Counted from the stretch's first letter, positions 37,001-44,187 are shown. The stretch is DNA of 64,000 nt from Palaemon carinicauda (GCF_036898095.1 NC_090763.1:61203741-61267740); one strand, 5' to 3'. Notes: a model not told the origin generated them from the letters alone. Translations and numbers: made by a program.

Positions 37001-40000
37001 CTTCCAAGCCCTAGAATGCATCCAGAGCATGCTGAGAAGGAACCGATGCTCAGTCAGGTAGTGGATGAGTCTAACAGGGACACTTTCATCGCTGGCCCTG
37101 TTCATCGTGTTAGGGAGACTCCACCTCCCCCCCTTCAGTATCATCTAGCTGCTCACTGGATAAAGGACATGACGCTAGAGACGGTCTCAGTTCCTGTTTC
37201 CGAAGAGAGGAGGTCTTCTCTCGCGTGGTGTAAGAACAGCTTTCTTCTCAAGGAAGTCTATCTTTGGCTGTTCAGAAACCCGACCGCCTTCTCCTCTCGG
37301 ACGCATCAGACACGGGCTGGGGTGCGACTTTGGACGGACAGGAATGCTCGGGAACATGGAATCAGGAACAAAGGACACTTCACATCAATTGCAAGGAGTT
37401 GTTGGCGGTTCTTCTGGCCTTGATTAACTTCAAGTCCCTCCAGCTTAACAAAGTGGTGGAGGTGGACTCTGACAACACCACAGCCCTGGCTTACATCTTC
37501 AAGCAGGGAGGGACTCTTTCGTGAAGTTGTTCTAGATCGCAAGGGACCTCCTCATCTGGTCTAAAGATCGAAAGCTCACGCTGGTAACGAGGTTCATTCA
37601 GGGCGGTATGAATGTCATGGCAGATCACCTCAGCCGGAAGGGTCAGGTCATCCCCACAGAGTGGACCCTTCACAAGAATGTTTGCAGCAGACTTTGGGCC
37701 CTGTGGGGTCAGCCAACCATAGATCTGTTCTCTACCTCGATAACCTAGAGACTCCTGTTGTATTGTTCTCCGATTCCAGACCCAGCAGCAGTTCACGTGG
37801 ATGCTTTTCTGCTGGATTGGTTCCATCTCGACCTGTATGCATTCCCGCCGTTCAAGATTGTCAACAGGGTACTTCAGAAGTTCTCCTCTCGCAAAGGGAC
37901 ACGGCTGACGTTGGTTGGCTCCGCTCTGGCCCGCGAGAGAATGGTTCTTAGAGGTACTGCAATGGCTGGTCGACATTCCCAGGACTCTTCCTCTAGGAGT
38001 GAACCTTCTACGTCTACCTCACGTAAAGAAGGTACACCCAAACCTCCACGCTCTTCGTTTGACTGCCTTCAGACTTTCGAAAGACTCTCAAGAGCTAGGG
38101 GCTTTTCGAAGGAGGCAGCCAGAGCGATTGCCAAAGCAAGGAGAACATCCACTCTCAGAATCTATCAGTCTCAAGGGGAAGTCTTCCGTAGCTGGTACAA
38201 GACCAATGCAGTTTCCTCAACCAGTACCACTGTAACCCAGATTGCTGACTTCCTGTTATATCTAAGGAAAGTAAGATCCCTTTCAGCTCCTACGATCAAG
38301 GGTTACAGAAGTATGTTGGCAGCGGTTTTCCGCCACAGAGGCTTGGATCTTTCCACCAACAAAGATCTACAGGACCTCCCTAGGTCTTTTGAGACCTCAA
38401 AGGAACGTCGGTTGTCCACTCCAGGCTGGAATCTAGACGTGGTCCTAAGGTTCCTTATGTCATCAAGATTTGAACCTCTCCAATCAGCCTCTTTTTAGGA
38501 CCTCACATTAAAAACTCTTTTCCTCGTGTGCTTGACAACAGCTAAAAGAGTAAGTGAGATCCACACCTTCAGCAGGATCATTGTTTTCACATCTGAAACG
38601 GCTACATGTTCCTTGCAGCTCGGTTTTTGCTAAACGAGCTTCCTTCACGTCCTTGGCCTAAGTCGTTCGAGATCCCAAGCCTGTCCAACTTGGTGGGGAA
38701 TGAACTGGAGAGAGTACTTTGCCCAGTTAGAGCTCTTAGGTACTATCTAAAAAGGTCTTAACCTTTACGAGGACAATCAGAAGCCTTATGGTGTGCTATC
38801 AAGAAACCTTCTTTTCCAAGTTCTAAGAACTCAGTTTCTTACTATTCAGGCTTCTGATTAGAGAAGCACATTCTCATCTGAAGGAAGAAGACCTTGCTTT
38901 GCTGAAGGTAAGGACACATGAAGTGAGAGCTGTGGCTACTTCAGTGGCCTTCAAACAGAGCCATTCTCTGCAGAGTGTTATGGATGCAACCTATTGGAGA
39001 AGCAAGTCAGTGTTCGCATCATTCTATCTCAAAGATGTCCAGTCTCTTTACGAGTACTGCTACACCCTGGGACCATTCGTAGCAACGAATGCAGTAGTAG
39101 GCGAGGGCTCAGCCACTACATTCCCATAATCCCATAACCTTTTAACCTTTCTCTTGAATACTTTTTATGGGTTGTACGGTCGGCTAAGAAGCCTTCCACA
39201 TCCTTGTTGATTTGGCGGGTGGTCAATTCTTTCTTGAGAAGCGCCGAGGTTAAAGGTTGTGATGAGGTCCTTTAGTATGGGTTGCAGCCCTTGATACTTC
39301 AGCACCTTAGAGTTGTTCAGCCTCCTAAGAGGAACGCTGCGCTCAGTAAGGAAGACGAACTTATTTAAGGCAGAGTAATGGCTCAAGTCGACTTCCTTAC
39401 CAGGTACTTGTAATTTCATTGTTATTTTGAATAACTGATAATATGAAATACGGGATACTTAGCTTCTTGATATACATGTACACTGGTTTTCACCCACCTC
39501 CCTGGGTGTGAATCAGCTACATGATTATCGGGTAAGTTTAATATTGAAAAATGTTATTTTCATTAGTAAAATAAATTTTTGAATATACTTACCCGATAAT
39601 CATGATTTAATTGACCCACCCTTCCTCCCCATAGAACCAGTGGACCGAGGAAAAATTGAAGTGGTGTCAACAAGAAGTACTGCAGTACCTGGCCACAGGT
39701 GGCGCTTGTGAGTACACCCCCCTCTTGTATAGCGATCGCTGGCGTATCCCTTCCGTAGAATTCTGTCGGGCAACGGAGTTGACAGCTACATGATTATCGG
39801 GTAAGTATATTCAAAAATTTATTTTACTAATGAAAATAACATTTTAAAAACTGTTTTAAAATGCTGGTGCAATGGAAGATAAACTATTCAAAATAGTATT
39901 GTAGTTGCCATATGGCTTTTGACATGAATATAAATACTGTACATACAGGTGAGTGAACTACTCTGCTAAGGTTTGTTTTTATACAAACTTGCAACAAGTT

Positions 40001-43000
40001 GTTTTTATTTCAGTACCATTTATGTTCCATTGGCAAACAAAAAGCAAGTTCCCATAGAATAGGAGAGTTCTGTCAAAACCTGAAGAGAGAGATATTTTTC
40101 ATGTTCAAGATGTTTCGTAAAAGTGTTTGAAATTTGAGACTTAGAAATAGTATAATTTCAGTCTATTCACTATTAAAGTTTTATAGCATACAGTAGGCTA
40201 TAGATGAAAGGTTTATTTTTAAATCCTACTGACTTATATTAGAGGCATATTCATCTCATTAAGTACTTCTAGGGACTGTCCTCTTAGGTTAATAATCTGT
40301 GAGGCTATCTGTTCACCATTGTGTCATGTGAGGATTATACTTGGTTCAACTATTTTACTTGTTCATATAAATTATAAGCAATAGCTTTAGTTTAAGTGGT
40401 TTTCCCCTAGGTAAATAAACAGCATAGTAACGTACTACTACCAACCAAAAGGTGAGACTTCCCTTGGTAGGGGGAGCTCTATGTCACACCTGCCAAACTT
40501 TTTTTCTCTTCATTCTGACACAAGGTAAATAATAATGAATTCATATATTGTCGTGGCAATTTCTAGTGATCAAACCTTCAAACTGCTAAAAGAGGATACT
40601 TAAATTGTATGAGTAGAAAATATGAGCTGCACACCATGTTTACAGCATTTATAAAGAAGATAAATATGTCTGATTTGAGCCTTTGGGTATATATCCTGCT
40701 TATTTCAATGAAGCTTAGCTTCCTCTGCAAAGCTTACAATGTCTATTATAAAGAAATTAAAGTTCCCATTCTTGCTCACTCCTATTGCTTCCCCCCTAGG
40801 ATATTATGGTTGCACACTCATACTGTGGTGTTCTAGGGTTAACTAACTAGGCATGGCTATGCTGCATATTTTGTGCCGATTTATCACTAATTGTACTGCT
40901 TGTGTCATTTACTATTATCGATTGTCAGTTTTGAGTTTTAGTATTTTTTCTTTGTTAGGTAGTTAAAATTTATGATGATATGTCTTCTACTTGTTTTAAA
41001 ATTTGTTTGTGTGCTAAATGTTCAGAAATTTTAATAATTCTATTTTTCCACATTTTTTACTACAGATTGATCTTGAAAGAAAGGTGACTGTCGAAGAGGC
41101 AGAAGCTTGGTGTAAAGAAAATGGAGATTTACCGTATGTAGAAACTTCAGCCAAAGATGCAACAAATGTTGATACTTCTTTTATGATGTGCCTGAGACGA
41201 TGGGCTAACATTGAAGGACGACAGGTACAGTGCTTTTATTTCAAGATACACAATCATATGCATTTTGAGCAGCTGCTAAATTGTATTTAATTATGAATCT
41301 TATATATCAACATCTTGAAAATCAAATTTAGCATACAATGTGCCTCACACAGCAGCAGCATATATTACGATGGGGCTTTTGTATCGTCTTTTAAAACCAC
41401 CTGCTCAAATAGGACTTGCCTGTTGTACTGGTGGAAGGCTCTACTTTGATATGTATATTTTTCATTACTGCACTGTATGATAAAATCAATCTGTGATAGC
41501 CTTTTCACGAAATATCTTTATTAAAGGGTTTTAACGATGAGTTTTTCCTAAAAGAATAAAACCTGCCATTTCATTAAGAGTATCTTAATCACAAGCCAAT
41601 TCAATCATTGAATCTTGTTAAAAAAGTACATATAGTAAATTGAGGTAGGTATATATAGGGGGTTACCTACACACTAACCTATCTGCATGCCTTCACTTTT
41701 GTTTGTACAGTTTGTGTCAGCTGATACGAGTTGTTTTAAGGATCTTCCTCGTCAGGAATGTGTGGATTTATTTCCCTCAAAAGGGGAAAAGTATGACTCT
41801 AACTAGAATAATTACACACTTTAAAGCCAATACCTCTTGATGCCATTTCTTATGTGACACTTTTTTTATTCTGTTGGGACCACTTGCCATTTTTCTACAA
41901 TTTCTGTCTGGTACAGGGGTTGTTTGTGGAGGAGTTTGGATGACCAATTCCTTCTCTATTCTTGGATAAACAATTCATTCTCTATTCTTTCTTGCTAACT
42001 GTAAACATTCCCCATATGCTCATCGACACACCCCTGGAATCTGTTGCTTTTGCTCCTGAAACACCGGACCAGATTCGCAATTTCCCATTGGAGTCTCAGG
42101 AGTTGCTGCAGCCTCTCTGGCCAACTCTGGGCCTCTCAAGAAGTACTGCATTGGTTACCTTTTTGGTGTGCAGTAATTAGCGACAACCAAATTCTTCTCC
42201 TAGTGTTCTATCTGCTACTGTGGTCCCTTTTATTGACATGCACCTTCCACTGCTGCCAATTGTTCAGCTGCTTTTACTTCCCGACATTTGACAGAATTCT
42301 GCCTTGATTTTTAGGTTCTCTGTCATGCTGGTAGAGATGTAGCAGGTGTAAGACACTTTTTTTTTATCCTTGGATTCTACCACCCTCCTTTGCTCATCTT
42401 CTGTCTTCAAACCATAAGATAGGGAGATAGCTTGGACTTCATATACTCTCCCATAAGAAGACTAAATGAACTGTGCCCAGTTGCACCATGAAGTTAAAAG
42501 TGATTGAATAGCAAGATGGAAGAAAGAAGGGACCACAGTAATGGAGGGAGGATAAAAAGTGGATGTGGCTTGGAGCCTTAGGGATGCTTCAAATACCCTT
42601 TATTGATTCCTACACTGTACTATACGAGATGCACTGATAGGACTAACCCCCCCCCCTATGAGTTATCTTTCCTTTTATCGCTGTAATCCTCAAGGACTGC
42701 AGAATAATCTTTTGAAGGTTAATAATGATGTAAATGATATTAAATAGTTATATAAAAACAACAAACAAGAAAAATAAAGAGCACAGCAGTTTTATGGTAA
42801 CCAACCAAGCAGGATTTATGGTTTAAAGGTTACCATGAGGGTGATGGGACGATGACATAAGAGTAGACCGACCATATGTACAGATAACTTGCCCCCCCCC
42901 CCCCCCCCCAATACTAGAACCAAGGATAGCCAAATAATGACTGCTGACAACTCACTTAACAGGTAGACCTTTTGACTTCCCAACCCCCTCCCTAACTTGC

Positions 43001-44178
43001 AAAAATTGTGAGGATCCAGATACTAAAAGAAACTATTGAGATTAACTCTTTTACCCCCGGGGTATTTGGAAATTTCCAACCCTTAACCCCCAGGGGGTTA
43101 TTTTTTTCCAAGCACATTTTGCAGTATATTTTCTTCAAATTGCTCTAACAGCCTTAATTTTTGTCATAGAGAGGTCAGGTTGGTCTCATTCTCTTGGAAA
43201 ATGCCTGAATTTTCTCAAAAAATTATCAAAAAATATGAAAAATAATTTTTATAGCATTTTTTTGCAAGGACGTACCGGTACGTCCATGGGGGTAAAGGGA
43301 TGGCTTTTGTGAAACGTACCAGTACGTCCTTTGGGGGTAAAAGGGTTAAACAAGGCTCGAATTCCTGGCCCTGACCCATGGATGTTTTCCAATAGCTTGT
43401 CCAACACATTTTTCCAAAATAAAAGTAAATTGTTAGTGTATCTGAGTATCCCAATGCAAGGGAATCCAAACCAAATATTGAAAATGTCTGTGATATGAAA
43501 CCCATAATGTTTTTATTTTGGATAGCTAATAAGATGTAGTCAGTTACTTATTTGAGACCATGTGTGAAAAAATTCAAAATATTAAGAAAAACTCTACCTT
43601 AACCCTTTTACCCCCCAAAGGACGTATTGGTATGTTTCACAAAAGCCATCCCTTTACCCCCATGGACGTACCGGTATGTCCTTGCAAAAAAATGCTAAAA
43701 AAATTTATTTTTTCATATTTTTGATAATTTTTTGAGAAAATTCAGGCATTTTCCAAGAGAATGAGACCAACCTGACCTCTCTACGACAAAAATTAAGGCT
43801 GTTAGAGCAATTTAAAGAAAATATACTGCAAAATGCGCTGGGGAAAAAATAACCCCCTGGGGGTTAAGGGTTGGAAAATTCCAAATAGCCTGGGGGTAAA
43901 AGGGTTAAAGAAAGGTTTGATATTTCAGTATGATTTGCTAATTTCTTTTAAGCTAAGCAAAATTATTTTAGGAACTTACATGCAGGTAAAAGAAAACAAG
44001 TTACACTAATGATGGCCTGCACAAGTTATGCATAATAGGTGCTTTATTATTGTTTTTAAAAGCTAAATTATTTTTTGCTATTATAATTATTTTCTTCCAG
44101 GAAAGACTACCTATGCCAGACACTGTACAGTTAGATAGCAGTGGGTCACATCATCATTTTTGTTCTTGTTCCTCATAA
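9477..44178 (+). CDS. Rab9: Rab9 small GTPase gene (five coding exons)
   Basis: The join is 9477-9530, 22326-22475, 32822-33013, 41066-41224 and 44101-44178, which gives 18+50+64+53+25 = 210 residues. All introns are GT-AG and phase 0. All GTPase motifs are present: P-loop GDGGVGKS (23-30), switch I threonine in FHTIGVEF, DTAGQ (71-75), NKID split across exons 3 and 4 (131-134), and ETSAK (158-162). FHTIGVEFLNKE, FVYYADVK and SAKDATNV are Rab9-type rather than Rab7-type. The family recycles mannose-6-phosphate receptors from late endosomes to the trans-Golgi. Length is close to the usual about 200 residues. The C-terminus (CSCSS) is an unusual prenylation end. Introns of 12.8, 10.3, 8.1 and 2.9 kb are swollen by transposons. 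Confidence 0.95.
9531..9924. other. Start of Rab9 intron 1, with a partial direct repeat
   Basis: AT-rich intron. A block of about 50 bp (ATATTTTGTA... CTTTCAAATATCAATCCATC) occurs twice, at about 9722-9779 and 9793-9842. No gene is seen. Confidence 0.6.
9925..11750 (+). pseudogene. Ancient DIRS-like RT/RNase H/recombinase remnant
   Basis: Heavily decayed and in many frames, but collinear with elements 1-4. It begins with an RT block, HVKGIRLLRYPDNWLILSS (9970-10026), where the usual YLDDW has become YPDNW. Next are WWLKDTYLIKRLSLTSPPSE near 10420-10480, then SIDMFARGLNRKLHVFCLPV (about 10873-10940) and LQHYAFPPF (about 10994-11020), matching the end of the polyprotein. A recombinase-like piece at about 11260-11680 follows. 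It is clearly a different and older lineage than elements 1-4. Its 3' end probably lies at 21895-22172, beyond the Tigger insertion. Confidence 0.7.
12453..14320 (+). pseudogene. Tigger-type transposase, one frameshift
   Basis: The N-terminus has a psq/CENP-B-like helix-turn-helix (METKLEIVKKYESGMRLSAI... GRNPSTIGTIL). A second CENP-B-like DNA-binding half follows (FKASRGWFEKFKKRTGIHSV). The DDE_1 catalytic core shows NCDETGLFWKKMP (first Asp), CLLVLDNAPAHP (second) and LQPMDQQVISNFKK (third). The tail has two copies of an acidic/lysine repeat (about 14200-14310). A 14-bp tandem duplication (12838-12851 and 12852-12865) shifts the frame between the two DNA-binding halves, so the protein reads in frame 3 and then frame 2. 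Otherwise the frame is open, so this copy is fairly young. The family cuts and pastes DNA at TA. Confidence 0.9.
14690..14863 (+). repeat. Left inverted terminal repeat of DIRS element 2
   Basis: The reverse complement of 20745-20900. The sequence differs from element 1 in many places but keeps TCGCGA and GCGATCGC. Confidence 0.9.
15066..16240 (+). other. Conserved non-coding 5' module of DIRS element 2
   Basis: Opens with the short frame MADPSLSVRKCVKGF then stop. Its first residues match the gag start of element 3 before the frame dies. It shares with elements 1 and 4 the GGCCTCTTCGATTA block, the hairpin at about 15488-15506 (here CTCTATCGTTATGATAGAG, one loop change), the (GA)n tract and the closing ATATCAG before TGAAGTAAGTGCAAA. 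Confidence 0.65.
15711..15775 (+). repeat. (GA)n microsatellite in the 5' module of element 2
   Basis: A 65-bp perfect GA run, the longest of the three homologous tracts. Frames through it read as RERERE and are not genes. Confidence 0.95.
16241..17790 (+). pseudogene. Decayed gag region of DIRS element 2 with tandem repeats
   Basis: Gag-like blocks (SPRPLSGSPAPGRRNVV near 16280) are followed by a repeat-rich stretch (16560-16930). There, units built on GACGTYGAGCGGTAGACACCG recur, with a higher-order repeat of about 166 bp (GCGGTAGACACCG at 16621 and again at 16787). The rest is gag C-terminal text with stops. A 53-bp tandem duplication (offset 17676 to 17729), shared with element 1, lies just before the deletion junction at about 17790. 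Confidence 0.7.
17790..19204 (+). pseudogene. Broken RT/RNase H polyprotein of DIRS element 2
   Basis: It starts in mid-RT (TKFTMKTTKSVLAAVREGDW, then SLDLQDAYFYIPIHP, near 17823-17930). The YLDDW active site is ruined: the text at about 18080-18100 reads PPFILTTG with a frameshift. RNase H is truncated by a deletion near 18655-18665. The C-terminal part (GKMNVLADCLSRRGQ and TIDLFAASLTKRL) is in one open frame to 19204. It cannot encode an active polymerase, so any movement must have used enzymes from another copy. Confidence 0.85.
19048..20217 (+). pseudogene. Tyrosine recombinase of DIRS element 2
   Basis: Starts at the conserved ATG of MAGRRSKKSA. Frameshifts near 19185, 19390 and 19610 split it. 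The catalytic arginine block (LASAKRVSEIHAFS), the His box (AHEVER, where the second Arg block is shifted) and the tyrosine block (CYTLGPFVAASAV) are all still visible. The stop is TAA 20215-20217. It overlaps the polyprotein frame by at least 157 nt. The recombinase family performs integration of circular DIRS DNA. Confidence 0.85.
20607..20703 (+). repeat. Internal complementary region of DIRS element 2
   Basis: The reverse complement reads as the right end (GAAAATATCAT) joined to the left end (TTTTTAAATATTAAAC), as in element 1 but with element 2's own variants. Confidence 0.85.
20745..20935 (+). repeat. Right inverted terminal repeat of DIRS element 2
   Basis: Inverted copy of 14700-14863, ending ATATCAT at 20935, after which Tigger sequence resumes. 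Confidence 0.9.
21310..21454. other. Unassigned sequence after Tigger
   Basis: Probably the interior of the ancient DIRS-like remnant, resuming after the Tigger insertion. No readable protein. Confidence 0.4.
21455..21895. repeat. Minisatellite, about 11 units of 38-40 bp
   Basis: Units follow the pattern CACCCAGTTTGGTTATAGG then AACTTTCTCCTTAAA with variable A runs. Eleven copies of GGTTATAGGAAC or close variants can be counted. Unit divergence is moderate, and the last three units share AATAAGTC before CACC. Confidence 0.85.
21895..22172 (+). repeat. Probable 3' terminus of the ancient DIRS-like remnant
   Basis: An inverted pair of about 25 bp is visible: CTAAACTATACAAACCCGA near 21958 and GGACTCAGGTTTTTATAGTTAG near 22143-22166. 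Just before it, AATAGTTTATATC... AACAAATAAAATTT faces AAATTTTATTTGTCTAAAC, resembling an internal complementary region. This is the layout seen at the right end of elements 1-4. It suggests the RT remnant at 9925-11750 ends here, with Tigger inserted in between. Confidence 0.5.
22326..22475 (+). CDS. Rab9: Rab9 coding exon 2
   Basis: Fifty codons from VVILGDGGVGKSCLMNRF to GGETYTLQ. The acceptor is TTTTTTTTAG ending at 22325 and the donor is CAA|GTAAGT at 22476. It carries the P-loop (G1) and the switch I effector region FHTIGVEFLNKE (G2), which is the Rab9-specific form. Confidence 0.96.
22722..22994. mobile_element. Hairpin MITE-like element with a TAA microsatellite core
   Basis: Arms of about 46 bp (ATATATGAGTCTTTCAGTCG... 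and its inverse) are nearly perfect inverted repeats. The centre is (TTA)n/(TAA)n with scattered variants. It has no coding capacity. It looks like a palindromic non-autonomous element whose core has expanded as a microsatellite. Confidence 0.7.
22995..23417. other. Intron 2 sequence, nothing recognised
   Basis: AT-rich unique sequence between the hairpin element and DIRS element 3. No ORF or repeat is supported. Confidence 0.5.
23418..23594 (+). repeat. Left inverted terminal repeat of DIRS element 3
   Basis: Inverted match to 29730-29895. Private bases (GACAGACACATACATAAAAA) occur at both ends of this copy only. Otherwise close to element 1, so the two share a terminal subfamily. Confidence 0.9.
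23796..26197 (+). pseudogene. Gag protein of DIRS element 3 (two lesions)
   Basis: About 800 codons. The N-terminus is Cys-rich and probably zinc-binding (C13, C18, C33, C36, C41, C47, C50). A coiled-coil-like stretch (MMRAIHALGERVEALASDRN) follows, then a Ser/Pro-rich low-complexity middle. The C-terminus is basic and Gly/Arg/Lys-rich (RGRASSRGGARAEGKRGKRK), which suggests nucleic-acid binding. Against element 1, 43 bp are missing at about 24726, between two ATGG repeats, which moves the frame from 3 to 2. A TGA at 25850-25852 replaces a glycine codon. After it the same frame stays open to 26197. It overlaps the RT frame by 89 nt. The family's gag packages element RNA. Confidence 0.82.
26109..28300 (+). 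pseudogene. RT/RNase H polyprotein of DIRS element 3 (two frameshifts)
   Basis: Begins in frame 3 at MAEPPAGEVL, overlapping the gag end. It contains RT fingers (PGFYNRLFLVSKKTGGWRPV) and the palm block SLDLRDAYFHIP. There, a 46-bp perfect tandem duplication (26613-26658 and 26659-26704) shifts to frame 1. RT continues with QFRALCFGLSTAPLVFTRLM and the active site SLYLDDWLLRAS (about 26860-26895). RNase H residues are visible in FSDASDLGWGATLDG, INSKELLAVHLAL and NSDNTTALAYIS. A 2-nt deletion near 27568 moves to frame 2, where the C-terminal region (TIDLFATSLTKRL... YAFPPFKIVNKVLQ) runs to the stop at 28300. The final 274 nt overlap the recombinase gene. Confidence 0.9.
28027..29199 (+). pseudogene. 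Tyrosine recombinase of DIRS element 3 (one nonsense codon)
   Basis: About 390 codons in a single frame from MAGRRSQKSSS to TAA 29197-29199. One internal TAA (28729-28731) replaces the lysine codon seen in element 1 after SRPWP. Catalytic signature: first Arg in LASAKRVSELHAFS, His-x-x-Arg in THEVRAVATS, and the nucleophilic Tyr in the NCYTLGPFVAASAV block. The N-terminal SAM-like core-binding region is RARRASTIRVYQSKWEVFRD. The start is chosen because this ATG is present in all four copies, although the frame stays open further upstream. It lies in the -1 frame relative to the polyprotein. It integrates circular DNA in the DIRS cycle. Confidence 0.9.
29592..29690 (+). repeat. Internal complementary region of DIRS element 3
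   Basis: The reverse complement equals the right end joined to the left end of this element, as in elements 1 and 2. Confidence 0.85.
29730..29925 (+). repeat. Right inverted terminal repeat of DIRS element 3
   Basis: Inverted copy of 23440-23594, closing with AAAATATCAT at 29925. Confidence 0.9.
30577..31737. mobile_element. TTAA-flanked non-autonomous DNA element (piggyBac-like)
   Basis: TTAA occurs directly at both sides (30573-30576 and 31738-31741). The ends are inverted repeats: GGCCCTGATCACCTC on the left and GAGGTGATCCTGGCC on the right. It splits the decayed LINE between its linker and RT parts. It has no coding sequence. TTAA target choice is the piggyBac trait, so the class is inferred. 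Confidence 0.78.
31245..31334. repeat. C-run, (CT)n and (GT)n compound microsatellite
   Basis: A short C run followed by about 30 CT and 13 GT units, inside the TTAA-flanked element. Confidence 0.95.
32822..33013 (+). CDS. Rab9: Rab9 coding exon 3
   Basis: Sixty-four codons from IWDTAGQERFKSLRTPFYRG to FPFLVVGNK. The acceptor is TATCCTCAG ending at 32821 and the donor is AAG|GTACAG at 33014. It carries the DTAGQ switch II motif (G3) and the NK half of the NKxD guanine-specificity motif (G4). The next transposon starts 47 nt after the donor. Confidence 0.97.
33061..33234 (+). repeat. Left inverted terminal repeat of DIRS element 4
   Basis: Inverted match to 39646-39810 with very few differences, including the private TACTGCAGTACTTCTTG block. 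Confidence 0.9.
33427..34395 (+). other. Conserved non-coding 5' module of DIRS element 4
   Basis: Shares with elements 1 and 2 the MADPSL start codons, the GGCCTCTTCGATTA block, the TAGGCGGTC block, the stem-loop CTCTATCGTTACGATAGAG (about 33812-33830), a (GA)n tract (34015-34039) and the closing TTCAG before TGAAATAAGTGCAAA. It is conserved although the termini of this element belong to another subfamily. Confidence 0.65.
34396..36812 (+). pseudogene. Mosaic gag region of DIRS element 4
   Basis: Starts with the shared SVRASRPPSPGPLASSQAQG block (34435-34495). Next are MPQQTSSSIKALPQQTLSS and LLQSMQSQLAVLMREFQAEK (34811-34945). A Pro/Gln-rich tandem repeat follows, with a unit of about 114 bp (SPVCQAYEVEVPQATLP occurs twice, 34982-35032 and 35102-35152). 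After foreign DNA, gag text of the element 1/3 type appears: a decayed homologue of element 1 4448-4770 at 36240-36450, then LTPSVTTPAPIDLE (36495-36536) and the QTVQQYHDLVSGSV block (about 36765-36805). A 16-bp repeat (GCATGCTCTGCATACA) lies at about 36130-36200. Not translatable as one protein. Confidence 0.7.
35641..36096. other. Foreign segment inside DIRS element 4
   Basis: AT-rich sequence unlike any part of the other DIRS copies. No ORF, no clear inverted ends and no flanking duplication were found by eye. It may be a decayed insertion or captured flanking DNA. Confidence 0.4.
36813..38235 (+). pseudogene. Truncated RT/RNase H polyprotein of DIRS element 4
   Basis: The text jumps from gag to the RT active-site region (DDWLLRAPTSRRC, about 36816-36855), so the RT fingers and palm start are missing. 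RNase H is readable as LLSDASDTGWGATLDG (37290-37336), INCKELLAVLLALI and DSDNTTALAYIFKQGG. An early stop lies at 37522-37524. Later frames give GQPTIDLFS-like text, then YAFPPFKIVN and the C-terminal frame 37915-38235. The last 274 nt overlap the recombinase frame. Confidence 0.83.
37962..39129 (+). pseudogene. Tyrosine recombinase of DIRS element 4
   Basis: The conserved ATG (MAGRHSQDSSSRS) opens frame 3, which runs to a TAG at 38496-38498 (SASF then stop) where other copies read a leucine/lysine pair. Later text is in shifted frames. It includes the Arg block (AKRVSEIHTFS), an intact THEVRAVATSVAF box (38905-38950) and CYTLGPFVATNAVVGEG with the catalytic tyrosine. The stop is TAA at 39127-39129. 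Inactive. Confidence 0.85.
39516..39608 (+). repeat. Internal complementary region of DIRS element 4
   Basis: The reverse complement reads right end (AAAATAACAT) joined to left end (TTTTTCAATATTAAAC), using this element's own divergent termini. Confidence 0.85.
39646..39842 (+). repeat. Right inverted terminal repeat of DIRS element 4
   Basis: Inverted copy of 33080-33234, ending AAAATAACAT at 39842. Confidence 0.9.
39843..41065. other. End of Rab9 intron 3, nothing recognised
   Basis: AT-rich unique sequence without a supported ORF or repeat. A pyrimidine-rich stretch and TACTACAG at the end form the acceptor. Confidence 0.5.
41066..41224 (+). CDS. Rab9: Rab9 coding exon 4
   Basis: Fifty-three codons from IDLERKVTVEEAEAWCKENG to RRWANIEGRQ. 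The acceptor is CTACAG ending at 41065 and the donor is CAG|GTACAG at 41225. It supplies the ID half of NKID (G4) and ETSAKDATNV (G5, with the Rab9-type DATNV). Confidence 0.97.
41225..43041. other. Rab9 intron 4, first part
   Basis: No gene recognised. A more GC-rich patch at about 42000-42180 has a 72-codon frame without similarity I recognise, possibly an old transposon piece. A poly-C run lies at 42894-42910. Confidence 0.45.
43042..43349 (-). mobile_element. TTAA-flanked MITE family, copy A
   Basis: About 300 bp bounded by TTAA (43042-43045 and 43346-43349), with inverted ends of the form CYCTTTTACCCCC and GGGGGTAAAAGGG. It contains GTACCGGTACGTCC-type palindromic motifs next to one end. 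Aligned with copies B and C throughout, it is in the opposite orientation. Non-coding. TTAA with CCC/GGG termini suggests piggyBac-type mobilisation. Confidence 0.82.
43599..43908 (+). mobile_element. TTAA-flanked MITE family, copy B
   Basis: TTAA at 43599-43602 and 43905-43908. It is the same sequence as copy A in opposite orientation, 249 bp away, so the pair can fold into a long stem. Confidence 0.85.
44101..44178 (+). CDS. Rab9: Rab9 coding exon 5 (C-terminal tail)
   Basis: Twenty-five codons from ERLPMPDTVQLD to HHHFCSCSS, then TAA at 44176-44178. The acceptor is TTTTCTTCCAG ending at 44100. The exon appears to end at 44187 with the donor ACG|GTAAGTG, so the 3' UTR is probably spliced. 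This is the hypervariable tail. The two cysteines are presumably geranylgeranylated, but CxC followed by two serines is not the common CC or terminal CxC ending. No donor is visible before the stop that would give another tail. Confidence 0.88.
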   Translation, partial: ERLPMPDTVQLDSSGSHHHFCSCSS

Positions 44179-44187
44179 CCAAATACG

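Larger units (their letters stand above)
33061..39842 (+). mobile_element. DIRS-type retrotransposon, element 4 (divergent termini, mosaic)
   Basis: A 6.8-kb copy in Rab9 intron 3. Left ITR 33061-33234, internal complementary region 39516-39608 and right ITR 39646-39842. The terminal sequence belongs to a different subfamily (ends with CCCGATAATCATG in place of CCGGTGAATATATA) but keeps GCGATCGC. It has the 1-kb non-coding 5' module. The middle is a patchwork: gag of one type (34395-35640), foreign DNA (35641-36096), gag pieces of another type (36097-36810), then RT from the YxDD region on. The front half of RT is missing. Non-autonomous. Confidence 0.9.

Noticed and set aside
43215..43505. 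Similar frames at 43215-43505 (-) and 58010-58192 (+) sharing a LAKKCYKN-type segment
   Set aside because: The similarity arises because both lie in copies of the same non-coding TTAA MITE.
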